A stretch of DNA of 60,782 nt from Limnohabitans sp. (lineage in GTDB: Bacteria; Pseudomonadota; Gammaproteobacteria; Burkholderiales; Burkholderiaceae_C), in the NCBI RefSeq assembly GCF_030158565.1, contig NZ_JAOASQ010000026.1, positions 1 through 60,782 on the forward strand. Reading direction: 5' to 3'. The notes under the pieces are model-generated. The model did not search any database. It saw only the letters and a list, made by a program, of their open reading frames with translations, and had not been told where the DNA came from. The position numbers and the translations under genes are program-made. The stretch's first letter is position 1. Every line of letters begins with the position of its first letter. Of the stretch, positions 17,360 through 25,205 are shown piece after piece.

Positions 17360-18691
17360 TCAAAGCGCTTGGGTCAAGTCGCCATTGACCCGTGCCACCG
17401 CACGAAATGCATCGCTGATGCGCTCATCCGCCGCAGCGCGTTGCCAAAACTGCATCGCCAATGCCCGCGCTTGCGGCCAGACGCCCAAGGTATGGGCATT
17501 GGGGCGCGGCAGCTGGCTGGACCAGTCACGCGCCACCACCTCGCCCGCCACCGGGGCGTAATACATGGGCAGCATGTCGTAAGCGGGGGCCAGTTGCCAG
17601 CGGTGTTGGTGCAGCAGCAGCGACACATTACCGTGGTGGCGGTCGGTGTTGGCAATCAGGGCACCAAAGGCGTCGAGCAGGCACAGGGTCTGGATATCGG
17701 CAGCGCTCAGGCTTTCGGCCCCTGCGCGGCCGATCTGCATGGCGGTGGCGGCCCATTGCGAGCCGATGCCGATGTAATGCGCGTCGTACATCTCCAAAGA
17801 CACCATGCCCACCCGGCCCTGGGGCGTTCGGTCAAATCGGCGGCTTTGCAAAAAGACGCGGCCACCCGCCTGCACGATGTCGGTTTGCGCAGCGGCGATG
17901 CCTGCGGCTTGCAAAGTGTGCAAGGCCAGTGCCTCGCAGACCAGCAGGTCACGCCAGCGCTGGTCGGCCGGGGCATCGCCTGCGGGCGAAAACTTGACCA
18001 GCACGGGCACGCCATCCGTCACCGCGCAAAACTTGGGTTGCTCACCACCTGCGCTGGAGCCAGGCGCTGCGCTGCCCAGGGCTTGCAAGGCCAAGCGGGG
18101 GTAGTCCTGCTCAGGGTCTGTCACCACCGGGGCAGCGCTGCGGCTGGGCGGCAAGCTCAGGTAACGGTCCAAGGCCGTTGTGCCCACCAACAGGTTGCCG
18201 GGCAGGTCTTCACCGGCACGCACCAGCGCCAGCAGGATGTGGTCATCGGTCCAGTGCGCCAGATGAGGGGGTAATACCAACTCGGCATGGGCTTGTGTGA
18301 AAGCCCGCCCCAGAAAACCTTGGGGTCGAGTGTCCATCAAGAACCAAGGCACGCTGGGGTGAAACTCACTGCGGCCGTGGACCTTGTCGGCCTCTTCCAT
18401 CCAGAAGCCGCCTCCGGCCAGCGGGTACATCGTGCCAAAGTTTTGCAGCTCACCACTGGGCAACACCTGATGAATGAGCACCTGCCGGCCCACACCCGGC
18501 ACATCGCGGGGCAGCAGGTAGCGCTGCGTCCGGGCCGCGCCCACCTTGACCACCTGACCAGACGCCAGCAAGGGGGCGAGCAAGCGCGAGACGGTGGGTT
18601 GGCTCACATCCAGCTGCGCCTGCAGCTGGGGGCTGTTGGCATGGCCGTTGTGACGTCGCAAAGCAGCAATCAGGGTGTCAGAAGTGGTCAT
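17360..18691 (-). CDS. yjjJ: HipA-family serine/threonine kinase with N-terminal HTH (YjjJ type)
   Basis: A 443-residue protein, matching the usual length of E. coli YjjJ. Residues 1-60 form a winged helix-turn-helix (SQPTVSRLLAPLLASGQVVKV), followed by the HipA N-subdomain and kinase. Kinase marks are GGEQPKF near residue 220, the catalytic-loop NTDRHHGN near 345 and AYDMLPM with the metal-binding Asp. Canonical HipA is paired with a separate HipB DNA-binding antitoxin; none is adjacent here, so the fused HTH may supply autoregulation. Its target is not known. AT-rich DNA with two inverted repeats lies upstream. It is transcribed toward the RND pump but 115 bases separate them. Confidence 0.88.
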   Translation of the reverse strand: MTTSDTLIAALRRHNGHANSPQLQAQLDVSQPTVSRLLAPLLASGQVVKVGAARTQRYLLPRDVPGVGRQVLIHQVLPSGELQNFGTMYPLAGGGFWMEEADKVHGRSEFHPSVPWFLMDTRPQGFLGRAFTQAHAELVLPPHLAHWTDDHILLALVRAGEDLPGNLLVGTTALDRYLSLPPSRSAAPVVTDPEQDYPRLALQALGSAAPGSSAGGEQPKFCAVTDGVPVLVKFSPAGDAPADQRWRDLLVCEALALHTLQAAGIAAAQTDIVQAGGRVFLQSRRFDRTPQGRVGMVSLEMYDAHYIGIGSQWAATAMQIGRAGAESLSAADIQTLCLLDAFGALIANTDRHHGNVSLLLHQHRWQLAPAYDMLPMYYAPVAGEVVARDWSSQLPRPNAHTLGVWPQARALAMQFWQRAAADERISDAFRAVARVNGDLTQAL

Positions 18692-18720
18692 TGAATAAAT
18701 ATCTGAATAGATATTTCAAT
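18690..18720. promoter_or_regulatory. yjjJ: Imperfect palindrome at the yjjJ start, candidate operator
   Basis: AAATATC-N6-GATATTT (18697-18716) is perfect, and the flanks ATTGAA and TTCAAT extend the symmetry with a small bulge. It abuts the yjjJ start codon and would sit over the promoter or leader. Binding by the protein's own HTH domain is an inference. Confidence 0.5.
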
Positions 18721-18747
18721 AGTATGGGAAATCTAAGCTGTTGTCAT

Positions 18748-18789
18748 AAAAAGAAATTTTTGAAATTTCATGAGATTTCAAAAAATTTC
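18748..18789 (-). terminator. AT-rich inverted repeat, probable terminator of the esterase transcript
   Basis: GAAATTTTTGAAAT (18753-18766) pairs with ATTTCAAAAAATTTC (18775-18789), with one bulged base and an eight-base loop. On the minus strand the stem is followed by TTTTTATG. It lies about 60 bases after the esterase stop. The stem is almost free of GC, which is unusual in this genome, so an operator role is an alternative. Confidence 0.5.
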
Positions 18790-18847
18790 TTGAATAGTTT
18801 TTACGCAAACAACTCCCAGCACTTTGCCCGCACCCAGAGGAGGCAGA

Positions 18848-19801
18848 TCACCGCACCCGATCCACCAACTGTTTCATCAAATTGCCCACGGTTTTGTCCG
18901 CGCTGTTGATCGAATAGATCTCCGACATGTGGCTGTGGCCCATGAGTTTGTAGAGGCCTGGGCACTGGCCCGCTTGGCACAAGGCGGCGTTGAGCTGTTC
19001 GCTTTGGGTGTGAAAGTCTTGCGGGTCCAGCTCGGCATAGGCCAGCAGCAGGGGTACCTTGGCTGCCACCAGACCCGGGACGGCCGAGCGGGCGGGGTAC
19101 TGCGCAGCGTCTTTGCCAAAGTAGGCTTGCAGTGGCGGATTGGACTCGGCCGTTGACGGATCAAAGAGGCCCGAGAGCAACACGGCACCGGCCAGACCCG
19201 AGCCAGGCACCACATGGAACTGCGGGTGCGCCAGGTATTGAGCCACATGGGCCGCACCCGCCGAGTGGCCCATGAGGATGATGCGCTGGGGGTTGCCACC
19301 GCTGGCGGCGATGTTCTCGCGCACCCACTTCAAGGCGGACTGGATGTCTTGTTGCGCTGCGGGCCAAGGGTGGGCCGGGGCCAGGCGGTAGGTCATGTTG
19401 ACGCCCACCATGCCCTGGCGCACGGCCCACAGCATGATGTTGTCGTAAAACGGGCTGTCGCCGGTGCGGCGCTCGCCGCGCATGAAAGCGCCGCCGTGCA
19501 CGAACACCAGCACGGGCTGGTTGGCTTGTGGTTTGACGGGGGTGAACACATCCAGCAGGTTGCGGGCATCGGTGCCGTAGCGCACGTCGCGGCGCACCTG
19601 CACGCCCGCATAGGGCTCGCGCTCGGCCAGCGGGGCGTAGAGTTTTTCGGTGGGGGGCGGCGCGACGATGGGGCCGATTTTGAGCAGCTCAGCGGCGATC
19701 TGCGCGGGCACGGCCGAGGGCACTTCGACGGTTTTGGAGGTGGGCACACCAGCGCACCCGACAAGGCCCGCAGCGAGGATGGCAGTCAGAACAGCACGCA
19801 T
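18848..19801 (-). CDS. Alpha/beta-hydrolase lipoprotein (HSL-like carboxylesterase)
   Basis: A 317-residue esterase. The signal MRAVLTAILAAGLVGC has a lipobox with Cys16, so the enzyme is predicted to be exported and lipid-anchored. The oxyanion-hole HGGAF is at residues 102-106, the nucleophile motif GHSAG has Ser180, and a late Asp (ELDPQD) and His (MGHSH) complete a triad, as in hormone-sensitive-lipase-like esterases. The ATG at 19801 has GGAG eight bases upstream. It is the last gene of the run that contains gallate dioxygenase, 21 bases after the amidohydrolase, so cleavage of a phenolic or gallate ester outside the cytoplasm is a reasonable guess. Confidence 0.88.
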   Translation of the reverse strand: MRAVLTAILAAGLVGCAGVPTSKTVEVPSAVPAQIAAELLKIGPIVAPPPTEKLYAPLAEREPYAGVQVRRDVRYGTDARNLLDVFTPVKPQANQPVLVFVHGGAFMRGERRTGDSPFYDNIMLWAVRQGMVGVNMTYRLAPAHPWPAAQQDIQSALKWVRENIAASGGNPQRIILMGHSAGAAHVAQYLAHPQFHVVPGSGLAGAVLLSGLFDPSTAESNPPLQAYFGKDAAQYPARSAVPGLVAAKVPLLLAYAELDPQDFHTQSEQLNAALCQAGQCPGLYKLMGHSHMSEIYSINSADKTVGNLMKQLVDRVR

Positions 19802-19822
19802 GGTGAACACTCCAAAAAGGGC

Positions 19823-20644
19823 TTAGAAACCGAAATGCCGCTTGGGCGAATCCCACAAAATGGCGGCCCGCTCAGCCGCAGAAAACTGCGACTCGAACAC
19901 CTTGAGCATGGGGCCGTAGTCGAGCCGGTACGGCGCTTTGAGGTAGGGCCAGTCAGACGCCCAGACGCAGTGACCCACGCCAAAGTTATGCACCAGGGCG
20001 TCGGCATAGGCCCGCACATCAGGGAACGGGAAACCCGCTTGCGAGAATTTGGCGTAGCCCGAGATCTTGACCACGGAACGGCCTTCGCGGCCCAGCGCCA
20101 GCAGGGTCTGAAAACCCGCTTGCTGCATGTCGGCATCCAGCGTGGGGCGACCACAGTGGTCAAACATCATCTTGCCGCCAAAGCGTTCAAGCATGGGCAT
20201 GAAGTCGAGCAGCAGGTCTTTTTCGACCTGGAACTGCGCCCACATGTCCAGCGCTTTGAGCCGCATGAGCAAGGGCTCGATGTCGGCGTAAAACGCAAAG
20301 CCGTGCAATGCAGGGTTGAAGGCGATGCCGATCACGCCGCGCGCCTTCAGGTCGGCCAGCGTTTCCAGCGGGCAGTCATTGGGCACGACCGCAATGCCTT
20401 TGTAGCGGCCTTGCCCCATGGCGATGGCGTCAAGCAGGCAGCGGTTGTCGGTGCCGTAGCCCGAGTTGGGGCCCACCAGCAGGGCGTGCTCCACGCCGTG
20501 GCAAGCCATCACTTCCAAAAAATACCTGGCGTCGCCCATCTCTTGCCCTGCCGGGCGGTAGCCCACATCGGGCGCGTAGGGAAAGCGCTGTGGGTCCAGC
20601 ACATGGCAGTGCGAATCGATCTTGCGCTCGTCAAAAATGGACAT
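19823..20644 (-). CDS. Amidohydrolase-2 family metal-dependent hydrolase
   Basis: A 273-residue TIM-barrel hydrolase (PF04909-type). The metal-site motif DSHCHV has His12 and His14; FDHCGRP and a late SDWPY supply further His/Asp ligands. The family includes 2-pyrone-4,6-dicarboxylate lactonase (LigI) and 4-oxalomesaconate hydratase (LigJ). Since gallate dioxygenase in the same run yields 4-oxalomesaconate, which cyclises to the pyrone, a lactonase or hydratase role fits well, but the sequence does not settle which. ATG 20644 is ten bases after the aroE-like stop. Confidence 0.82.
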   Translation of the reverse strand: MSIFDERKIDSHCHVLDPQRFPYAPDVGYRPAGQEMGDARYFLEVMACHGVEHALLVGPNSGYGTDNRCLLDAIAMGQGRYKGIAVVPNDCPLETLADLKARGVIGIAFNPALHGFAFYADIEPLLMRLKALDMWAQFQVEKDLLLDFMPMLERFGGKMMFDHCGRPTLDADMQQAGFQTLLALGREGRSVVKISGYAKFSQAGFPFPDVRAYADALVHNFGVGHCVWASDWPYLKAPYRLDYGPMLKVFESQFSAAERAAILWDSPKRHFGF

Positions 20645-20654
20645 GCGGTGCCGA

Positions 20655-21494
20655 TCAGAAGGTGGCCAGGATGGCCTGCTTGAGTTCGGGCGTGATCTCA
20701 GGCATCACGCCAAACCAGGCCTTGAAGGCCGGGCGCGCTTGGTTGAGCAACATGCCCAAACCGTTGACGGTGGTGTGACCGCGCAAACGGGCAGCGGCCA
20801 GCAGCGGGGTTTCGAGCGGGATGTAAATGACGTCCGAGACCAGGGCCGACAGCGGCAAGGCATCGAGCGCCACATCGAGCGGCGGCTGGCCGTACATGCC
20901 TTGGTTGGTGGTGTTCACCAGCAGGGCTGCGCCGTCCATGGCGGCGTTGCGCTCTGCCCAGGGCACCACTTTGACAATGGCCTCCAGCCCCGCCGCCAGC
21001 GCCTGCGCTTTGTCGATGCTGCGGTTGGTCAGGCGTACCTCTCGAGCGCCCTCGTCGATCAAGCTGAGCACAACGGCACGCGCCGCACCACCCGCACCCA
21101 GCACGACCACGGGGCCCGCATCGGCGCGCCAATCGGGCTTCACGTCCTTGAGGCTCTGGATGTAGCCATAGCCGTCGTTGTTGAAGCCGTGCAGGCTGCC
21201 GTCGTCCTGCACCACGATGCAGTTGATCGCGCCCATGCGCTGGGCCACCGGATCCACCACGTCCATGAGCTTGAGCGCCTCCACCTTGTGCGGCAGCGAG
21301 ATGTTGCAACCTGCCAGGCCCAGCGCAGACAAGCCGCGAATGGCCGCTTCCAGGTTTTGGGGCTCCACCTGAAAGTGGCCGTAAGCGCCCTTCAGGCCGT
21401 AGTGGGCCAGCCAGTGGTTGTGCAAGATGGGGGAGCGCGACTGGAGGATGGGAAAACCCATCACCCCGGCCAGTTTGAACTTCGTGTGGTCCAT
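20655..21494 (-). CDS. Shikimate dehydrogenase family protein (AroE paralogue)
   Basis: A 279-residue AroE-fold enzyme. The substrate site has Ser19 and Ser21 (QSRSP), Lys70 (NISLPHK), Asn91 and Asp107 (NNDGYGY, where Thr of the usual NTD is Asn). The Rossmann motif GAGGAARA and NRS indicate NADP binding, and GLGMLLNQARPAF contains the conserved Gln. It is placed between a binding protein and an amidohydrolase in the gallate run, not with aromatic biosynthesis genes. A catabolic role on quinate/shikimate or dehydroshikimate is therefore more likely than the housekeeping step; this is inferred from context. Confidence 0.85.
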   Translation of the reverse strand: MDHTKFKLAGVMGFPILQSRSPILHNHWLAHYGLKGAYGHFQVEPQNLEAAIRGLSALGLAGCNISLPHKVEALKLMDVVDPVAQRMGAINCIVVQDDGSLHGFNNDGYGYIQSLKDVKPDWRADAGPVVVLGAGGAARAVVLSLIDEGAREVRLTNRSIDKAQALAAGLEAIVKVVPWAERNAAMDGAALLVNTTNQGMYGQPPLDVALDALPLSALVSDVIYIPLETPLLAAARLRGHTTVNGLGMLLNQARPAFKAWFGVMPEITPELKQAILATF

Positions 21495-21508
21495 GGGTGT
21501 GCGGTGGT

Positions 21509-22645
21509 TTACTTCTTGTTGACGGGCGGCAGGATGTCGGTCACGACCTGTTTGCCACCCACCACTTTGGTCATGTAGCTTTCGCGGTCCAGATCGCCAT
21601 TGGCGTCGTAGCTCAGGTCCAGCAACAAACCAGGGGTGGTCTTGGCCGAGAGGCTGATGTTCTTCATGGCGGCAGCAAATGCCTTGGAATCGAACTTGCC
21701 GATTTTCTCGGTCACAGCCTTGACGGTGTAGATGCCGATGTAGCCCTTGAGGCCGTTGTGGTCGGTGCGCGACTTGAACTCGCGCTGGTAGGCTTCATCG
21801 AACTTCTTCACGCTGGCTTGCGGGGCATCAGCGGTCAAGCCCACATGGGCCACGGCGCCATTGGCCGCTTCGCCCGCCAGCTCGATCACTTTCTGGCTGG
21901 TCAGCACGGTCTCGCCAATGACGGGTTTGTTGTAGCCCTGCTTTTTGAGTTCGCGCAGCAGGCGGGCCGACTCTTCTTCGTTGGAATACACAAACACGGC
22001 ATCCCCACCGGACTGCTTGACCTTGATGACCGCACTGCTGAAGTCCACCTGGCCGGGTTCAGTGGACACATCAGCACCGACCTTGATGCCACGGGCTTCG
22101 AGCGCCTTGTTGATCAGGTCGCGGCCGCCTTTGCCAAAGTCGTTGTTCACATAAATCACATCGACCACTTTGGCCTTGACGGTGTCTTTGATGTAGCCCG
22201 CGATCTTGGGCATGGCCGTCGACTGGGTGAACGAAGTGCGGAACACATAGGGGTTGCCCTGCTGCGTGATGGCCGCCGCTTCACCGCCTGTGAAGTTGGG
22301 GATCTCGGCGCGGCGCGTGGCCGCCATGCTCACCAAAATGGAGCCTGAAAACACCGGGCCCATGACCACATAGGCCCCATCGTCGGCGGCTTTTTCGGCC
22401 AGGCCCTTGGCCACGCCGGGGTTGGACTGGGTGTCGCTGGAGCTGTAGTCGATCTTGCGGCCCAAGATGCCGCCTGCGGCGTTGATCTCTTTGACGGCCA
22501 GCTTCATGCCGTTGTCAAAGTTGGTGCCCGAAGTGGCGCCGGTGCCGGTCAACTCGACCAGGCCGACGATCTTGACCGTCTGGGCCTGCACGCAGGCCGA
22601 TGCGAACAGTGCGCTGATCAGCGCGGATTTCAAAAATGCTTTCAT
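21509..22645 (-). CDS. Branched-chain-type ABC transporter substrate-binding protein
   Basis: A 378-residue periplasmic binding protein (type I, LivJ-like) with signal peptide MKAFLKSALISALFASACVQAQ. The start of the mature protein, VKIVGLVELTGTGATSGTNFDNGMKL split over two strands, is typical of receptors for amino acids or aromatic acids. No permease or ATPase gene of the Liv type is in the window, so it is an orphan here and must use components encoded elsewhere. It starts 142 bases downstream of gallate dioxygenase and is followed after 14 bases by the aroE paralogue. The ligand may be an aromatic carboxylate. Confidence 0.9.
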   Translation of the reverse strand: MKAFLKSALISALFASACVQAQTVKIVGLVELTGTGATSGTNFDNGMKLAVKEINAAGGILGRKIDYSSSDTQSNPGVAKGLAEKAADDGAYVVMGPVFSGSILVSMAATRRAEIPNFTGGEAAAITQQGNPYVFRTSFTQSTAMPKIAGYIKDTVKAKVVDVIYVNNDFGKGGRDLINKALEARGIKVGADVSTEPGQVDFSSAVIKVKQSGGDAVFVYSNEEESARLLRELKKQGYNKPVIGETVLTSQKVIELAGEAANGAVAHVGLTADAPQASVKKFDEAYQREFKSRTDHNGLKGYIGIYTVKAVTEKIGKFDSKAFAAAMKNISLSAKTTPGLLLDLSYDANGDLDRESYMTKVVGGKQVVTDILPPVNKK

Positions 22646-22787
22646 GCTTGTCTCCTGTTTGTGCGGGCGGCGTACCGCCCTTGTGTTGAAAGAGTTTCTT
22701 CACGCATCTTGCGTGAGGGGCTCGTGAATCACCATCGGGGATTACCTGACGACAGCCGCCTTGGCGACGCCATGCCATGTGTTGAGC

Positions 22788-24071
22788 TCATGATGCCCTG
22801 TCCATGGCCTGTACCTTGTCACCCCCCGCCACCGAATAGCGCATGGACACCTTGCGGGTGGCCTGAAACTGCTCGATGGTCTCGCCTCTGAAAGCGGCAT
22901 ACACCTCGGGGTTGGACACCCCCAAAACCGCCGCCATTTTTTCGAGCACGAAGAAGATCACGCCACGGCGGATCATCTCGATCCACTTTCGGCCCCGGAT
23001 CAGGTCTTTTTCTTCTTCGCTCAAGCTGTGTTCGCTGGCCAGGGCTTCAAAGTCGTTCACAAAACGGGCGCGGTGCTCGGGTCGGGTCAAGCCATGCAAA
23101 AAGCGGTTGATGCGCAGATTGGCGTGGCTGCGGGCATGGGTGAAGGGGTAGGTGCCTTGCAAAGCGCCTGCGCCCTCCAGCTCATGACCGATGTGCTGAC
23201 AGTGCGCCTCAATGACCGCAGCATCGGGCTCGCCGCCCAGGTCTTCGAACACCAGCGTGGCGATGTTGGTCATGGACGGTGCGTAGGTCTGTTTGTGCAC
23301 CAACTGGACCCGATCTGACAGCGCCCCGCGCATGATGAGCCACATGATGACCTCGGCGCCTTCCATGCCGCCTTTGGCCGCGTACTCGGCGATGCGCATG
23401 TTCACCAGCTGCTCGGGGGCTTTTTCGAGCAGATCAAGGAACTCCTTGTCCCAGGCTTCGTTGAGGAAGCCCGCGCGCTCGCCATGCACCTGGTGCGACA
23501 AGCCGCCCGTGGCCATGATGGCGACGTTGAGGTCTTCGGGGTAACTCTCGATGGCGCGGCGCAGCGCCTGGCCCAGCTTCCACATGCGTTTGGCACTGGG
23601 CACGGGCAGTTGCAGCACGCCCACTTGCAACGGCACCACCTGGCCCGGCCATGGGCCGCGCTCGTCACCCAGCATGGACAGCGGCGACAGAAAGCCGTGG
23701 TCCACCGGCTTGCCCTGAAAGAAGGACATGTCGAACTCGTCGGCCACCAACGACATGCCAATGTGCTGCGACAGGCCCAGGTGACCCATGGCCGGAGCCA
23801 CTTCGCGCGGACCGCCGCCTTCGTCGGCCGCCACATACCGGTCGTCGATGCCCAGCACAAAGGCCGAGTAGTGGTCAAGGAAGAAAGACGTGATGTGGTC
23901 GTTGTAGATCATGAAGATCACGTCGATCTTCTTTTCGTGCACCCAAGCCCGGATGGCATCGAAGCCGTCAAAGATCGGCTTCCACGCCGGGTCGGCTTGC
24001 TTGCCGGTGTCTTTGGCAAAGCCGATGGTGGGGGAGTGCGAGGCGCCAATGCCGCCAATGATGCGTGCCAT
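22788..24071 (-). CDS. galA: Gallate dioxygenase (fused LigB-LigA type extradiol enzyme)
   Basis: A 427-residue type II extradiol dioxygenase with catalytic LigB-like N-terminal domain (about 1-280) and LigA-like C-terminal domain (about 300-410), the arrangement of GalA and DesB. Iron ligands expected from DesB are present: His12 (GASHSP), His59 (YNDH) and Glu240 (EGAEVIMW). The second-sphere histidines correspond to His125 (VDHGF) and His193 (LSHQVHG). It would cleave gallate to 4-oxalomesaconate. Protocatechuate 4,5-dioxygenase is usually two separate chains, so gallate is the better call. It lies 22 bases after the Bug receptor gene and is probably cotranscribed with it. Confidence 0.87.
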   Translation of the reverse strand: MARIIGGIGASHSPTIGFAKDTGKQADPAWKPIFDGFDAIRAWVHEKKIDVIFMIYNDHITSFFLDHYSAFVLGIDDRYVAADEGGGPREVAPAMGHLGLSQHIGMSLVADEFDMSFFQGKPVDHGFLSPLSMLGDERGPWPGQVVPLQVGVLQLPVPSAKRMWKLGQALRRAIESYPEDLNVAIMATGGLSHQVHGERAGFLNEAWDKEFLDLLEKAPEQLVNMRIAEYAAKGGMEGAEVIMWLIMRGALSDRVQLVHKQTYAPSMTNIATLVFEDLGGEPDAAVIEAHCQHIGHELEGAGALQGTYPFTHARSHANLRINRFLHGLTRPEHRARFVNDFEALASEHSLSEEEKDLIRGRKWIEMIRRGVIFFVLEKMAAVLGVSNPEVYAAFRGETIEQFQATRKVSMRYSVAGGDKVQAMDRAS

Positions 24072-24093
24072 GCTGGATGTCCTTTGCCTGAGT

Positions 24094-25068
24094 TCAGTCG
24101 AGGGCCGCTTTGGCCTTGACGATCACGGCAGCTTGCTTGGCCGACTCGGCCTGGATGTAAGCATTGAACTGCTCGCGTGTGGGCGTGAAGGCCTCATACC
24201 CAAAAGTGATGAACTTTTCACGCACATCGGGCTCGGCCAGGGCCTTGGCAATGTCGGCGTTGATCTTGTCGGCCACGGGTTTGGGCAGGCCCTTGGGGGC
24301 GGCGATCGCGGTCCAGCCACTGACTTCAAAGTCTTTGGGGCCACCGGCCTCGGCCACGGTGGGCACGTCTTTGTAGGCGGGCAGGCGCTTGGGCGCGGCA
24401 ATGGCCAAAAACTTGATCTTGCCCGCGCGGTAGAGCGGCCCCGCCGTGGCGCTGGTGCCCATGGCAAAAGCCAATTCGCCAGTGGCCACACCGGTGTAGA
24501 GCTGGCTGGTTTCTTTGTAAATGACGTGCTGCATCTCGGTGTTGGTCACGGTCTCGAACAAGGCCGAGCCCAGGTGCACCGGGTTGCCCACCGACCAAGA
24601 GCCGTAGTTGAGCTTGCCGGGGTTGGCTTTGGCGTCTGCCACGATGTCGGCCACGTTTTTGTATTTGCTGTCGGTGGCGGCGGTGAAGAAGAAGAAGGTC
24701 TTGAACAGGGGCAGCAGCAAGTCGAAGTCAGCTGCTGCGTTGTAGGGCAACTTCTTGAACAGGTGCGGGTAGGCCGTCAGGTGCACGTTGTCGAGCTGGA
24801 TCAGGTCGGTGCCGTCGGTCGCGCCCCGCTTGAAGGCGTCAATGGCGATGAAGCCGTTGCCACCGGGGCGGTTTTCCACCGTGACGGGCTGGCCCCAGCT
24901 TTTGGAGAGCTTGTCGGCCACCAAGCGGGCCACGCCTTCGGGGCCGCTGCCGACCGGGAAGGGCGTGATGATGCGCACGGGCTTGGTCGGGAAGGTCTGG
25001 GCTTGAGCAGTGAGGGCCAGGCCCAAGGTCATTGCGACGGTCAGGGCGGTGAGGGCACGTTTGAACAT
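24094..25068 (-). CDS. Bug-family periplasmic receptor (TctC-like)
   Basis: A 324-residue secreted binding protein with signal MFKRALTALTVAMTLGLALTAQAQ and the typical mature start FPTKPVRIITPFPVGSG. Further Bug marks are VENRPGGNGFIA and VPTVAEAG. These proteins bind carboxylates, many of them aromatic, and deliver them to TctAB membrane proteins, none of which are encoded here. GGAGACCCTC precedes the ATG at 25068. As first gene of the minus-strand gallate run, divergent from a LysR regulator, it probably binds gallate or a related acid, either for uptake or for sensing. Confidence 0.92.
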   Translation of the reverse strand: MFKRALTALTVAMTLGLALTAQAQTFPTKPVRIITPFPVGSGPEGVARLVADKLSKSWGQPVTVENRPGGNGFIAIDAFKRGATDGTDLIQLDNVHLTAYPHLFKKLPYNAAADFDLLLPLFKTFFFFTAATDSKYKNVADIVADAKANPGKLNYGSWSVGNPVHLGSALFETVTNTEMQHVIYKETSQLYTGVATGELAFAMGTSATAGPLYRAGKIKFLAIAAPKRLPAYKDVPTVAEAGGPKDFEVSGWTAIAAPKGLPKPVADKINADIAKALAEPDVREKFITFGYEAFTPTREQFNAYIQAESAKQAAVIVKAKAALD

Positions 25069-25169
25069 GAGGGTCTCCGGTTTTGATGGTTGTCAATTCG
25101 CAAGGCGCGAATGGGTGGCGATTTTGAGAAGTCCACTGCGACCTGCAAAGATGCCGGGATCGTGACCGC

Positions 25170-25186
25170 GATAACATGGCGTTATC
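25170..25186. promoter_or_regulatory. LysR-type T-N11-A palindrome
   Basis: GATAAC-ATGGC-GTTATC is a perfect inverted repeat with a five-base spacer and contains T-N11-A (T25172 and A25184). It lies in the divergent spacer, 20 bases before the LysR ATG at 25206 and 102 bases before the Bug start, the classic position for a LysR recognition site. Confidence 0.75.
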
Positions 25187-25205
25187 ACAAACCCAGATTT
25201 GCGCC

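Noticed and set aside
22700..22716. Hairpin TCACGCA-TCT-TGCGTGA between galA and the Liv-type receptor gene
   Set aside because: The stem is only seven bases and is not followed by a T tract on the minus strand; neither terminator nor operator can be supported.
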